Assembly (NCBI GenBank): GCA_904066235.2
Contig: CAJFCV020000001.1
Coordinates: 1,364,001 to 1,428,000 of the forward strand
From: Bursaphelenchus xylophilus
Taxonomy: Eukaryota; Nematoda; Chromadorea; Rhabditida; Aphelenchoididae
DNA: 64,000 nt
Reading direction: 5' to 3'
Shown one piece after another: positions 33,127 through 45,407 of this stretch. Numbering within the stretch: position 1 is the first letter of the stretch; each line of letters opens with the position of its first letter. The translations under genes and the position numbers were made by a program. The notes beneath the pieces are model-generated. The model did not search any database. It was not told where the DNA came from and saw only the letters and a program-made list of their open reading frames with translations.

Positions 33127-33835
33127 ATGAGGTTGAGTACTCGTTATATCCAAAGTGAACTGATTTGGAGGTGAGCTTCGGCTATTTCAGGCATTCACGG
33201 ACCTTGTTCATGATGAATATTTGAGGTCATCATAGTAAAAAAATGTTCTTTTTAAAGTCTGAAATTGCTAATAATTACTCATTGAGGCTCTTGGACTATA
33301 TTAAAATTAATTTTAAGTTCATTGCCTTAGGGGATTTTCAAAAATTCAAGTTTGTCAAAATTTGCACCATGCACTCAAAAAAGGTCTTAATGAACAAAAA
33401 ATGTGCTTGTTAAAGTCTGAAATTGTTAACAATTACTCATTGAGGCTTTTGGAGTATATCAAAAAAATTTGCACCGTGCACTCAAAAAGTATGTGGAAAA
33501 AACATCGCCTAAGCCGGGAAACCTTACAATTTCATAGAAATTATGACGGATTAGGACGAATGACATTCTTTTACGCATTAATTGTCAAAAAAAATCTCAA
33601 ATTTACTCTTTTTTAAGACCTCGGAATTTTGGCAAAATTTGAGATTTTAATCTCCAAAAAAATCTCAAAAATATGTTGCAAACTATTTAACCTTCCTCAT
33701 AAACTAATATAATACAAGTTCAACCCTCATTTTCCTCATTAACCCGAGGAATTCGGAGATTAAGGCAAATTTGTAAAAATAATAAAAAAATAATTGCCCA
33801 AACCGGGACCGCCTTAGGGCTTTTTCCATTCCCAC

Positions 33836-33849
33836 GTCTCCATGCCAAC
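33836..33849. promoter_or_regulatory. X-box-like (RFX/DAF-19) site upstream of arl-13
   Basis: GTCTCCATGCCAAC differs at one position from the nematode X-box consensus RYYNYYWWRRNRAC on either strand. It lies about 710 bp upstream of the arl-13 ATG in a less AT-rich stretch. ARL13 is a ciliary gene, and such genes are typically driven by RFX factors through X-boxes. The distance is greater than usual in C. elegans. Confidence 0.45.
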
Positions 33850-34049
33850 AAAAGCCGGACAGCGGAAATTGAGAGGGAAGGTGGAAGAAAAGGCGCTTTC
33901 ATAGCTACGCGTAGATTTAATTGTCTTTTAATTAGCATGTAGCCCAGAGTTTTGATGTAGTAACGAGAAGTGTATCATGAGGCCCCTTATTATTGCTCGC
34001 TTTTACCTTTGCCACCCAAAAAAATTTATTTGTCACGAGTTTTTGCGTG

Positions 34050-34620
34050 ATTTTAGAAAGTGCACAGTGCGGAGGAAAAAGTCGGAAAATTCCGCACTGT
34101 GCGGGGGAAATCGAAAACAACCGATGTTTCGAAATTTCATTTTGATCTTTACTCTTTGTAATTGGCAAGTCTATAACTTACAATTCCATATTTCAAGTCA
34201 TTTTGTCATCAATTTTAGAAAATGCACAGTGCAGAGGAAAAAGACGGAAAATTCCGCACTGTGCGCGGGAAATTAAAAAAATCTCGGCTTCGAAATTTCA
34301 TTTTGATCTTCGCTGTTCGTATTTGACAACTTTACAACTTGCAATTCCATGTACCAAGTAATTTTTCCATCAATTTTTGAATCTGCACAGTGCAGGGAAA
34401 AAAGTCAAAAAATTCCGCACTGTGCGGGGGAAATAGCAAAAACTGTTGGCTTCGAAATTTCATTTTGAACATTACTCTTCCTAATTGACAACTTTACAAC
34501 CTACAATTACAAGTTTCAAGTAATTTTCTCATCAATTTTTGAATCCGCACAGTGCACAAAATAGAATTCAATTTGTTTGCACTGTGCAGTCGATTTTTCC
34601 CAAAATTTCTTACAAGTAAT
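34050..34620. repeat. ~162-bp tandem array built on GCACAGTGC (array 2)
   Basis: TGCACAGTGC words near 34059, 34222, 34384 and 34547 recur every 162-163 bp. Most are paired with an inverted CGCACTGTGCG about 30 bp later, so each unit can form a hairpin. Between them lie TTTCATTTTGATCTT and ACAACTTACAATTCC-like words. The period is close to that of array 1, but the sequence between motifs differs. Confidence 0.85.
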
Positions 34621-34989
34621 TTCAAATCGCACCTTCATCACCATTAGTAACGATTACACAACTATCTTTTCCATGCAGTAACTCCATTCTTTGCCGTTCA
34701 AATATCTGCACTGTGCAATCACAAAACCTACCATTTTCCCGAAAATTTCAATCATTCTTTCTTCGAACCTTGCAAAATCTCATTTTATCTCTAAATATGT
34801 ACAAAAATACGATTAGGACCTTAAAAAAACATTGAAAATCTCGAGAATACGTAAAAGTCGGATAGGAAGTTGATAAGATGAGTAGTGTGGGAATATAGGA
34901 AGGTATCGATGTGTTGTGAAGCGATCACTACGCTCTGGCTTGCTGAACAAACGCAAAAATGCAGCGACCGAGGAGGATAACACTAAAAT

Positions 34990-35677
34990 TTATATTACAC
35001 ATGATGGCAGGATATTTTTGATCAAAAATAACGACCACATCAAAACTTTCAGAACGCTGGCAGTATCAGAGGAAAGACAAAGGCATTTAGGAGGTGCATT
35101 GACTATTCTTACCTCGAAAAAGTAAAAAAATCACATTGAAAAGACCAATTATATTATCCATGACGAATAACATAACGTAGACGTCTAAAGCCATAAACCC
35201 CTAATTATCTTGACCTTAAAAGAGAGCTAGACTGCTTGAAAATCTAATAAACCTTGTCTCGCAACATAAAAATCCAGAAAACGCTTATCAAAGACATTAG
35301 TTATATTCCACATGGCATACAACAAGAAAGACGACAAACCCTCGGAAAAAGCAACTCTCCCACGCTCCAAACAGTGAAAATCTCACCTCAACACCAGGAC
35401 CAAGCCCGGAGGCATGAAATTCCCGCTCTTGTAGAAGCGGAACGCCATCACACCGCCCAAAACCACGGCCACACCTAAACATCAACAAGAACAAAGTGAA
35501 AGACTTACCCGCAAGCACGTAAAAGTTGCTGGTCAACGCTCCATAGCCCGCGATCACGCCGCTGATGAGTCCGGCGGCCAGTGACATTCCACTTCCGGCC
35601 TTGATGAAGCCAACAACGCCGCCGAGCAGGACCAGCACCGCGTAGGCGAGGCCAATATAATCGATATTCAGCTCCAT
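34990..35677 (-). CDS. TMEM14-family small membrane protein
   Basis: Exons 35509-35677, 35387-35474 and 34990-35056 join in phase for 107 residues, the usual TMEM14 size. The pattern matches the family: IGLAYAVLVLLGGVVGFIKA, then GSGMSLAAGLISGVIAGYGA, and GGVMAFRFYKSGNFMPPGLV, i.e. repeated glycine-rich helices with KAGS and MPxGLV signatures. TMEM14C homologues sit in the mitochondrial inner membrane and help heme-precursor transport in vertebrates; in this organism the role is inferred only from the family. The last exon (VLKVLMWSLFLIKNILPSCV) is the least certain because the C-terminus is poorly conserved. The next gene starts about 460 bp away on the other strand. Confidence 0.88.
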
Positions 35678-36137
35678 GGAGTGCGAAAGTGGGATAAAGT
35701 GATGAAGAAGGGGGATAATCCGCTTGTTTTATCAAGTTTCTCTTCGGAAACAGCGAAAGAGAAATTGTTTTTCATCAACAAGAAAAAATGCGGTCGGCGA
35801 GCTGCGCCCGACGTTAGGGGAAATCCGACGATTTTGAAGAGAAATTGATGAATTTTGAAGAGATTAGTGAAGAATATGGAGTAAAAAACTTGTTTTATAT
35901 CTATTAAGACCTATTTTGCCGTAAAATCGAAGAAATTTTAAGATTTTTATATCACTTATCATGAATAATATAAAAAAATGTCAAAAAGACTAATAAATTG
36001 TCTCTTCAGGCCCTACCATTTCTATAATCAGCTTTGTTACGCCTAAAATCGAATTTTTTATCCGATTTTCATGTCAAAATTCATTATTTTTTCAAAAAAT
36101 TTCAAAATTTTTATCTGGAGTTTTCTCAATTTTTACC
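35678..36137. other. Divergent intergenic region
   Basis: 460 bp between the TMEM14-like gene and the next gene. It holds a short moderately GC-rich stretch near 35790-35835 and otherwise AT-rich DNA. No repeats or RNA genes were recognised. Confidence 0.4.
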
Positions 36138-38510
36138 ATGGAAAGCGGTTGCTCTGATAATAATCCCGTGCAATCCACGGAAAACACTGAAGTTGATGAG
36201 ATAAGAACCGCAATTTCTCCGGCGTCGTTGACTCCACCGCAAAAGGGTAAGATCAAAAAGAGAGTTTTGTTACAGTAACCCAAACGAGTTAATTGGATTT
36301 TGATGAAACTTTGTGTAAATTTAGAACACAATTTTTTGAGTGAAATCCTAAAGTCTTAGCTCACAATTTGCAAAAATAACTGAGATTTTTAGCTTCAAAA
36401 ATTAAAAAATTTCAAAACTTTTTTTGCAATTTCACCGTGAAAAATTGGCATTCTGTTCAAGCTGTGGAGTAGTGAATTTATACAAAAAATTATTTTTTTC
36501 TCACAAAGATTCACAGAGAAATCGGCGAAAAACGTGTTTTTTCTCTGACCGTCTCCTCATTTTACATGCACTCTCGAAAAAGATTCAAATATCTCGCCTG
36601 GACTAGCAAAAAAAGTGCTGAAATTTTCAGGGATTGATAAGCAAATATTGTGTGTAAAATTTGAAACCTAAAATTTGATTTTTTTTTGGAAAAAATTGGA
36701 ATTTTTGAAATTTTTGGGATTTTTTAAAAATTTTAAGGGAAAATTAGCAAATTTGAGTGCAAAATTTTTGTAATAGTAGATTTTTTTGTTCGTCTAGAGG
36801 ATTATTCTAAGGAGGAGTGTAAAATTTTATAAAAATTTTTCCGAAATTTTTTGAAAAATAAAAAAAAATTTGCAAAAAATTAAGTTTTTTTTTTAAAAAA
36901 AATAATTTTTCTAGAAAAGAAAGTAGATGGCTCATCAATCCAAAAACTGGCCAGTTTTCTGAAGCGTCGTCAGAAGCCCGGCTCCAAATCCGGCTCGAAG
37001 GAATCGCCGAATCGTGGGAGTAAGAAAGGCAGTGAGTCGAAAAAATCAAAAATTTTCTCGTATTTTAGCCTCAACTTCGTCCTCGTCCAAGAAACTTTTG
37101 AAGCTTTTGTCCAAAAAGAAGAAAAAAACGGCTCTAAGTCTCAAAGTAGGGGTTTTTAAGACGTTCCTTTTGTCATGGTGGCCCAGATTATTTAAATGTA
37201 TTGCTCATTTTAGCCAGTCCGTCAAAAAGTCTCGGTGCAGTTTCCAGGCGAACTCCCAAAGCCTCAGGCAGCGCCGAAACGGGCTAAACTTGTAGGTTTC
37301 CCAAAAAAATTACTAACTTTCACAAAAAAACTTGCCTAATGTCGGAAAAATCGAACAAATTGATAAAAATCTTTATTTCATAAAACATTTTATGCTAAAT
37401 TACTATCTAAAATACGATTATGAATTCTTTATTCAACTCAAAAAAGTCAAAAATGCGTACGCCACTTGAGATTCCAAGGACGTCTCCGATCCAAGTACTA
37501 ATCAAGCGCACCGTTGCTTAACTTGCCAGATCGGACGGGATGGCGTGCTTTCAACGGGCTATGGGCGTACACGCTCCTCTCTCTTTCCACTTTTGATTCC
37601 ATTCCGTGGAAAGAAAAAGGGGATCAAAATGGGTGATTTTCAGACAAAAATTGGCTGATTTTTTCTTGGAATTTTTTGAAAATTTTTGCAAAAACATGAT
37701 ATTTTGGGGAAAAATTGAGAGTGCATTTGCTCGGGCTAAAAACTTTTAGTAATTTTTTCTATATTTTTTTTGTTATTTTTTTGACTTTTTCCTTGAAAAA
37801 ACAAAGTTATCCCTACCAAATTTTCTCCTGCAATTTTTCAGACCAAAGTCGGCACAGTGCACTTTGATCACAAGAAAATTGAAGCCCAATTGCGTCGTCA
37901 GAGCCGTCGCAAAGCCACGTGTATCCGTGCCTGGGACCAAATCACCAAGTGTGTGATCACAATCTGTCTGGCTTCCCATGTGGTTGGACTTATGGTGGTG
38001 TTGATGAGCCATGCGATCCTCTCGAGGGAGAGATTCGAATTTTTCGGATTAAAAGAGCCATGGAAGTGGCAATGGAAGGGTAATGGAAGGTCGACATTGA
38101 TGGTTAGAAATGTGGGTGCATATTACGGCATTTGTAAAAATTTTGAGTCATGAGACGAAATGTCACTATTGATTTTTCGGAAAAATTTAAACTTTTCAAA
38201 AAAAAATATTATAACATATCACGCCGTATTTTAAAAAATATTCGTGCCTTTTTTTGGCCATTGAACGAAATTTCAATGATTTAAAAAAAATCAATATTGA
38301 CATTTCGTCCAATTTTCAAATTTTCTATTTCAGCGAACCTACACTCAAGACGTTCTCAACTGCACTCTTCCGAAACATTTGAAACAAGGGTCTTCATTGA
38401 ATTGGTCTTGTGTTACCCGGGAATGCAAAAAGATGATTCGAATCCCAGAAAAAAATCACGTTTATTATTTTGATTCAGTTGACCAGTTCATTAGAAACAA
38501 AAATTATTGA
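36138..38510 (+). CDS. Lysine-rich, probably single-pass membrane protein, family unknown
   Basis: Six exons, 36138-36246, 36915-37031, 37069-37145, 37214-37291, 37842-38102 and 38334-38510, join in phase for about 272 residues. The N-terminal half is hydrophilic and rich in Lys/Ser (SKKLLKLLSKKKKKTALSLK). A single hydrophobic segment (CVITICLASHVVGLMVVLMS) is followed by a region with two tryptophans (KEPWKWQWK). The C-terminal region is cysteine-containing (DVLNCTLP, SWSCV-like NWSCVTRECKK) and could be extracellular, with possible N-glycosylation at NCT and NWS. Exon 2 has two usable donors 12 bp apart (37019 or 37031), both in phase. The donor of exon 5 (ATG|GTTAGA) is weaker but is the only one that keeps the last exon open. 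Intron 4 holds a 5S copy. I do not recognise the family. Confidence 0.65.
37454..37572 (-). rRNA. rrn5: 5S rRNA gene copy 7, SL partner eroded
   Basis: 119 nt, intact, antisense to its host gene (intron 4 of the lysine-rich membrane protein). Downstream, only a fragment of the SL RNA 3' hairpin region remains (AAATCGAACAAATTGATA near 37347). Confidence 0.9.
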
Positions 38511-38900
38511 GCTTACTATGATTTATAGGCGTATTTTACCGATTTTTTTACAATTCTAGTGGATTTTGAAAAATCAATATTTTTTGTGACATTTTGCAAC
38601 ATACTAAAATTTTTTTAAACAATTTAAAGTCTTTTTCTAATAGTAAAATTCGTTTTTTCAACCTACATGCATTCCAAGACCATTTCCAAAAAAATCAATA
38701 ATTTTTGTGACATTTCGCAACTTCCCCCAAAACCCTCAAAAATCAAACCAAACTTCCCCACAATCAACATAACTTCATTTACTTCGCTACATACGCTATT
38801 ACCACCTGATATTACTGTAAAAACGACAAGTTTAACGTGGTTTTAACCTTATTTATATCTGACCTTGTAGTAGATGCCCATTTTTCGAAATATACATCAT
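38511..38900. other. Convergent 3' flanks
   Basis: AT-rich sequence between two genes that end toward each other. It contains repeated TTTTTGTGACATTTYG words that also occur in introns nearby (e.g. 39320, 39600, 45960). No gene was seen. Confidence 0.4.
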
Positions 38901-41900
38901 TTATGCCCGATCGGTGTCGTTTTGATCGACCGCATCGTCGTCATAGGGTCCGTCCGACACCGTGGACTGGTTCTGCTCTCCTCGGGGGTCGATTTCCGTG
39001 GCCCAGGAGAAGTTCAACATGGCGCGATGCTGGTCTCCGAGGCGGCGATGAACTCGGCCTAGTAAGAAGAAGACATGGGCCTCGTCGGGGCTGAGATTCT
39101 TCAATTCGTTTAGTTCCTTTTCCGCTTCTTTATATTGGGCCTGGTCGAAGAGAATGCGGGCTTTGTGATAACGGGACGCGATGCTGTTGGGGTCGATTTC
39201 CAAGGCTCGTCGGAGGTGTTCCATGGCCTGGAAAAATGATATTCAATCCACTTCACGTATTTTTTCAATCCAACTTCACTTTCCACAACTTTCAGAGCGC
39301 TTTGAAAAAATCAATAATTTTTGTGATATTTCGTCAAATTTCCAAAAATGGCTGCATAAGCAAATTTGGCACCCAAAAAACAAATTATTAGCTTGTATTG
39401 TAAAGAACCATTAAATACAGCTTTGCCCCGAAAATTTCACAATTCAAAAAAATCAATAATTTTTTGACATTTCGTCAAATCCATGAAAACAACCCAAAAA
39501 CATTCAAAAATTCCTTCAGCGATATTCTAATCCATCCAAAATTAAATATAAAAAAGCATAACTTCAAAACAACCCCAAAAAAACACTCCAAAAAATCCAA
39601 TAATTTTTGTGACATTTCGTCAACTTTTCCAAAAAGCTCTCAAAACCCTCAAAAATGTCTCCAAATCTCCCCAAACACCTACCTCGGCATTTCTCTTCAA
39701 CGAATGCTCCACAATGGCCAGCTGACACAGTAATATCACGTTTCTGGGGTTGATTTTGACGGCCTTTTTGAAGACCGCCAACGAAAACTCCAATTTTTCA
39801 TTTTTGAAGTGGACCAAGCCTTCGCCATAAAGAGCGCGATAGTCGTTCGGTGAGTGTATTTGGGCCTGTTTGAAGGCTTCGAGGGCGCGATTCAGTTTGT
39901 TGAGATCGATCAGTTCGTGGCCTAACAGGGAATACGCGTACCCGAAGCGGGAATCCATCTGAATGGCGCGTTCGAAGGCCTCGACGGCGGCTTCGTGGTG
40001 CTTTTGGAGGGAGAGGGAGTTTCCCACCACGCACCAGGTGATGGCGTGATCGCGGTTCGTGTTCACCAGGTCCGCCGCCAGCGCTGATAGCTGATGCTGG
40101 TTTTGGAGCTGCCACAGCGCCGTGGAGAGGGTTTCCATGCCCTGAAAATGGTAATAAAAACCAAAAAAAAAATATACACGACCTCCAGAAAGAGTTTCGA
40201 AACTGTTTGAAATTTAAAATTTCAAACTCCCGCCATTTTTGGCATTCTGTTTCAAGAGCTGAAACCCCTCAAAAATAATTGAAATGGTAAAATACGACAA
40301 AGCCAAAATTCTGCAAGCTCCAAATTTACTATTTTGAACAATAACAACCAATTTATACATCAACTTATATTATCCATGACATTTTTATAAGTTATCCATC
40401 AAAAAAATCACTCAACTTTTTTGTTCAACTACCGGTGAGTCCTCTAAATTCGATTACATTATTTAAAAACACCAAATTTACCCTTAAAATCAGCCAAAAA
40501 TTCCAAAAAAATCCCAATTTTTGATTTTCAAAAAACTCAAAAATTCCGTCAAAAAATCAATGTCAATAGTCTGCAAACCTATCAAACATATATCCCAGAG
40601 GCATAATACTCTTTCATAAACCATAAATTCCAAATAAAAATCCACCAACAATTAAAAAAAATCCCAATTTTTGATTTTCCAAAAAAAGCAAAAATTCCGT
40701 CGAAAAAGCAGTGCCAACATCCTGCAAACCTATCAAAATTATATCCAAGAGCCACAACCTTCACCATAAATCCGAAATTCCTAATAAAATCCACTAAAAA
40801 TTCCAAAAAAATCCCTAATTTTACTTTTCAAAAAATTCAAAAATTCCGCCAAAAAATCAGTGCTAACATCCTTCAAACCCATCAAAATTACTTCTAATCG
40901 CCATAACACTCTTTCATAAACCATAAATTCCTAACAAAATCCACCAAAATTTCCAAAAAAAACCAAATTTTACTTTTCAAAAATTCCAAAAACTCACTTC
41001 AATCCTGCTCGGGAATATTCTCCTCAGTTCCAGTAGTACCTCCGAGCACCTTGCATAGTCTCTCAACTCAAATAATACGATTCCCCGAAGCCTCAACGTG
41101 ATGCTGAGCTGTTTGAAAGCCATTGAAGTCTGATTTAAAATCTGGACCGCCTCCTCGCAGCGATAGAAGCTCAGGGCGTGGACGGCTTCGCTCAGCTGTA
41201 ACATGAACTCGACCACTGCGCGGTCTACATTTGGTGCTTTTTTGTTGGTCATCCGGGGCGGGCTGATACTTTGTCTGGTGGGTTGGGAGAGAGAGGTGGG
41301 TGTTCGGCGCTTTTTCACCGTGTTGATGGCGCCCGGTTGGCTAGCCGTAGGCCGGATGTGGACTGGAGAGATGGGCTGGGCAGTTTCTTTCGTCGGCGTG
41401 CGCGGGAGGTCGAGAATTCGGGTTCTGGCTCTGAAAAAATGGATTTTTGAGAGAAAAACGGGCAAAATTTTGAAAAAATCTTCAAAATTCTAACTAAAAT
41501 CCCCGAAAAGTTTGTGAAAAACTCTTACAATAGTTATTTTATCATTTTTGACTTTTCGGAGACATTTTATACGATAAAAATGTTTGATCGTATAAAATGT
41601 CACCTCATCAACTTTTGGTAAAAATCAATTCTATCTACCTCTTGGACTGTAAAAATCTTATTAGTACTCGAAAAACTACTTCTGGCGACATTTTATACGA
41701 CAAAAAAATTTGATCGTATAAAATGTCACCCACCAAAATTTTGATCAAAATGGTACTTCCGATCTATTTACCTCAATGTAAACCCATTTAAACTCTATTA
41801 CAATCTATTTCTACTCAAAATAAAATGAATTTTTTATTCCAATTTACCTTGCAATTCTCTCCGCGTATCTCCTCAACGCCTTCACTGGACGAGCTTCATT

Positions 41901-43134
41901 TTCATCCGTAAGTGCTCCAAACAATTTCGTGACACTGTCACCTCCCAATTGCCCGAACTGTTTCATTGTATCAAACAAAATTGGATTCCCAACCAAGGAC
42001 AAGGTATAGTGGGCTTGAGCCTGCTCCAATCGCCCAATCTCGGTGTAAACTTGAGCCAAAAGCTTGTGGGCAAAAGGCTGAGAGCTTTCGTCGAATGACT
42101 CGTGGATTTGAATATTCAAATACGACGAATTTTCTCGACGAAGGGCAGATTCGGCTTCTTCTAGTCTAAAAATGCCATGGATAATATAAAATATCTCGGC
42201 AAATGTGTCTGAAAGGCCCAACAGGGCCTTGAATAGATCGACAAATGCCGCATTCTACCTCAAACTCCAGATTCATCTTGGTTTAGCCACCTAAACATAG
42301 AAAACAATAGCAAATACTTACTTTCTCAACGTGAATGCGCATTTAGCAAAGATGAACCTCGTCATTCCGCATCGTTCATAACCTTCGCTCTTCAAGAGCT
42401 CATACGTCGCCTTTACTTTGCCCCATCGCATCAAACATTGGGCATATAAGAGGAGAGTCGAATCTGATCGTTCTGAAAAAGAGAATCAATAAGAAAAGAA
42501 ATTTTCGTGTCGTATTTTACAAAGGGACTCTAGAAGATCAAAGGCAGCTTCATTCGGCAGCAAACAGTTCGAAAAACTGGAGTTTCTTTAGCAAAAATTG
42601 AGTTAGTTGGTCATGTATAATATAACGGACAAAAAGGGAAAAATGCAGTCTTCAAAAACAATAAAAAGTGATGTTTCAGCAGAAATAGAGTTTTAGCAAT
42701 GTCTAAGAACTAAAAAACAGCAGTTCCAAGCCGTCTCGGAAAAGTTCTACATCAATTTATATTCTCCATAGCAGATCAATCAAAAATGGCTCGATAAGAA
42801 ATGAATTTCGTTTGCTTCTTGGCAAAATCAGCATGAAAAGCAAGATCAAGCCTCAACGCATCTAATCAGCTCAAAATCTCCGCTACCTCTCGACTCTAAA
42901 CCAAGAACAAACAAAAACAAACTTCTTACCCTTGGCGTAAAGAACTTCCGCCAAAATTGCTGCATTCTCATAGTCAAAATGGTTTAAACACTGTTGTATC
43001 ACGTTCTAAAATATAGAAGGGTTCATAATCATCAATTTAGAAAAATAATCATGGACAAAAACAAATCTTACCTCGACAGAAAGCGGTAAAATAATATCCA
43101 CACAGTCCTTCCGCTGTTCGATTGCTGCCAACAT
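38901..43134 (-). CDS. cdc-27 (mat-1): CDC27/APC3, TPR subunit of the anaphase-promoting complex
   Basis: Seven exons, 43072-43134, 42930-43005, 42322-42472, 41848-42165, 40998-41430, 39683-40141 and 38901-39227, join in phase for 608 residues. The N-terminal TPR block (NHFDYENAAILAEVLYAKG, then a CXXR-like AKCAFTLRKLEEAE) aligns with the CDC27 dimerisation region. A basic proline/serine-rich linker (KKRRTPTSLSQPTRQSISPP) follows. The C-terminal TPR superhelix is very characteristic: NTNRDHAITWCVVGNSLSLQ, FGYAYSLLGHE, NDYRALYGEGLVHFK, MLNFSWATEIDPRG. CDC27 binds the IR tail of CDC20/CDH1 and APC10 in the ubiquitin ligase that triggers anaphase. It is shorter than vertebrate CDC27 because the linker is reduced. 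The frame stays open for about 30 codons upstream of the chosen ATG, so an alternative start is possible. Confidence 0.95.
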
Positions 43135-45407
43135 CTTGGAGGCACTGGCGTGCGATTGTATCACGCACATACGGCCAACAGAATCGAGGGCTTCGTCAAT
43201 TCGGCCGAATTCTTCAGCGAAAATTCATTTTTCCGACAAAAAAGCCGAATGAAACGTAATGCCACGAGTTGTTTGTTTTCGCGGTGGGACTAAAACGGAG
43301 GGGTTGCGATTGACAGATTTTGATGGGAAATGGTCGGAAATGAATATAGCATAATTTTTAGCTGCTAAAAAATTGTATTGGAGTATGTTTGGAAACCTTT
43401 GAGGCTGCTAAATTCCTCGGCATAAGAAATATTTTAATTCATCAAAAAAAGTTGTTCGTAATGGGCGGAGATGGCTATAGATAGGTTAATTATAACTTGA
43501 ATAGTATCTAAAAACTATTTTTCATCCATTACAAGCATGGTTTTTTCATAACCAGCTCTTTTATCAAATCCTTTTAGATTTTTTTTTTTCAATTTTTTGG
43601 TCCAGACGCGAAAGCCTTCAGTTATCCAAAAACCCTTAGCAAACCAAAGTCCTTTGTCCTCCAGACCACTGACTCTTTGCACTTGACAAACTTGAACTGA
43701 AAATCTGTGAATTTTGCATATTAATATGCGAAAACTCTTTATTCTCATGGTTAACAAACTTCTCTTCATAGGCGAGTAGCTAGATAGTTTTCACGTGCAG
43801 CATTGTTAGGTGTGTATTGGAGATAAGTTGAGGAAACTGATGGGCTCTATTTTTTTAGAGTAAATTGATAATAAATAGGATTTTCATAGACTTTTGTGAA
43901 ATTTCGGGCTTTGATGGGTAATATAATAGAAAATTGATGTTTTGACCACCTTATTATCAATATCTGATCGAGAAAAAGTTAGGATATGATGTTATATACC
44001 CTAAATTTATTGTGTGTTAGCTTTTAATCTTCAAAAATGTTTTATCTTTCAAGATACGACAGCTTTTTTCGGAAAGTCACCGTCGGATGATGACAAATCA
44101 TTTTTTTGCTACTTGAACGTTGTTTTGTATTTTAACGGTAGGCTTAACCTATAAATTAGCGTTATTTGATCTGGCAATGCGATGTATATAAAGCACTTGA
44201 AGTTGCAAGGAACCGAAACAAAACAAACAACCTCTGGTTTGGGCTTCAAGCATAGTTGAAAACTTGTATAAAACGGATAAATAAGTCCGTAATAAGTTGG
44301 GGGGAGTGGTAAAAAAATACTTTTCATATAAGAATTATGCTGTGTAGAGGCTTCTTATGAACAAAAAAGCTCTTAAATTTTCAAAAATCATGGTTTTTTG
44401 GAGAGATTTTACAATTTACGACCCTATTTTAGAGAAATTGATTAATCAACCCAGTGCTCCAAGGCTAATTGTTCGATTGCCTTCGAATTCCGCATACTTA
44501 ATTAACATAGTCTATATAACAATTACTATAAATTTTATCTATCTCTTCGCAGGGAGAGCCGAGATATTCAACGGTCTTTGTGGCCGAGAGAGTGCGCGAA
44601 AGGCGGAGTGCGGTCAGAGAAAAAACACTTTTTTCCCATATCTTCGCCAGTCTAATGAGGAAAAAATTGATTTTTTGTGGGAATATTACCTTTTTGGACT
44701 TCCATAAAAGTTGAAATTTAGAAAAAATGTAGTATTTTAAACAAAGATGCTTACATATCAGTCTGTCGGGAAAATAATGAGCTGATCTCAAGTGAAAAGC
44801 AATTTCATTTTCTCCGCGACACAATTCATTTTCTCGGCGGCGACCACAATTTTCGCTGCGACAGAGTACTCATTATTTTCCCGACAGACTGATATCCTAT
44901 CTCTTTCAATATTTGTGGACTTAAAATCGTATCAAAAAATTGTTGCCCTCGACCTCAATTCCTCCGTTCCGCTTTGCATTGTATTCAAATCGAAAAAGTC
45001 TTTAATCTGATTCCATTGATAATTCGTTCGCTGAGAGCCCATAAAACGTTTATTCGAATTCAAATCCCCCATCTCTCGCGTTGCACACCTCTCACATTTA
45101 ACCTTGTTTTTTGCTCAAAATGTGGCTCCATTTCTATCCCCAATTTTGTGTTGCAGCCGGGGATAAACCTGTCTGAATTTTGTTGACAATGTGATTTAAA
45201 AAAAAGTAAAAAGTAGTTGTATTGTTTTTATAGGCAATATTTTTTTCGAAACTGAAAAAATGTATTTGTGTTTTGAATATTTTGTTTTTGCGCGTTTCAA
45301 AATTTACAAATCAAATATTCATTTTTTCAAGCCTTCATTGTCAATTTGAAAAAAACGGATTACTCTGCAAATCATTTCACAGCTCTTGGTCTCCAAAATC
45401 CGCCAAA
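43135..45407. other. Intergenic region between cdc27 and the SLC6 gene
   Basis: 2.3 kb containing the cdc27 leader (with a short upstream ATG frame), AT-rich unique DNA to about 44500, a partial MITE-A at 44536-44700 and a complete MITE-B at 44755-44895. The last 500 bp are the probable SLC6 promoter. No further gene is apparent. Confidence 0.5.
44755..44895. mobile_element. MITE-B copy, complete
   Basis: ATATCAGTCTGTCGGGAAAA at the left and its reverse complement at the right bound 141 bp. The interior shares CTCCGCGACACAATT with the copies at 10989 and 55563. Confidence 0.8.

Larger units (their letters stand above)
33127..34989. other. Region between arl-13 and the TMEM14-like gene
   Basis: It contains the arl-13 promoter side (33127-33950) with an X-box-like site, and the second ~160-bp tandem array (34050-34620). 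A short minus-strand frame at 33720-33938 encodes a possible hydrophobic segment (AVPVWAIIFLLFLQICLNLR) but has no other support. Confidence 0.45.
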
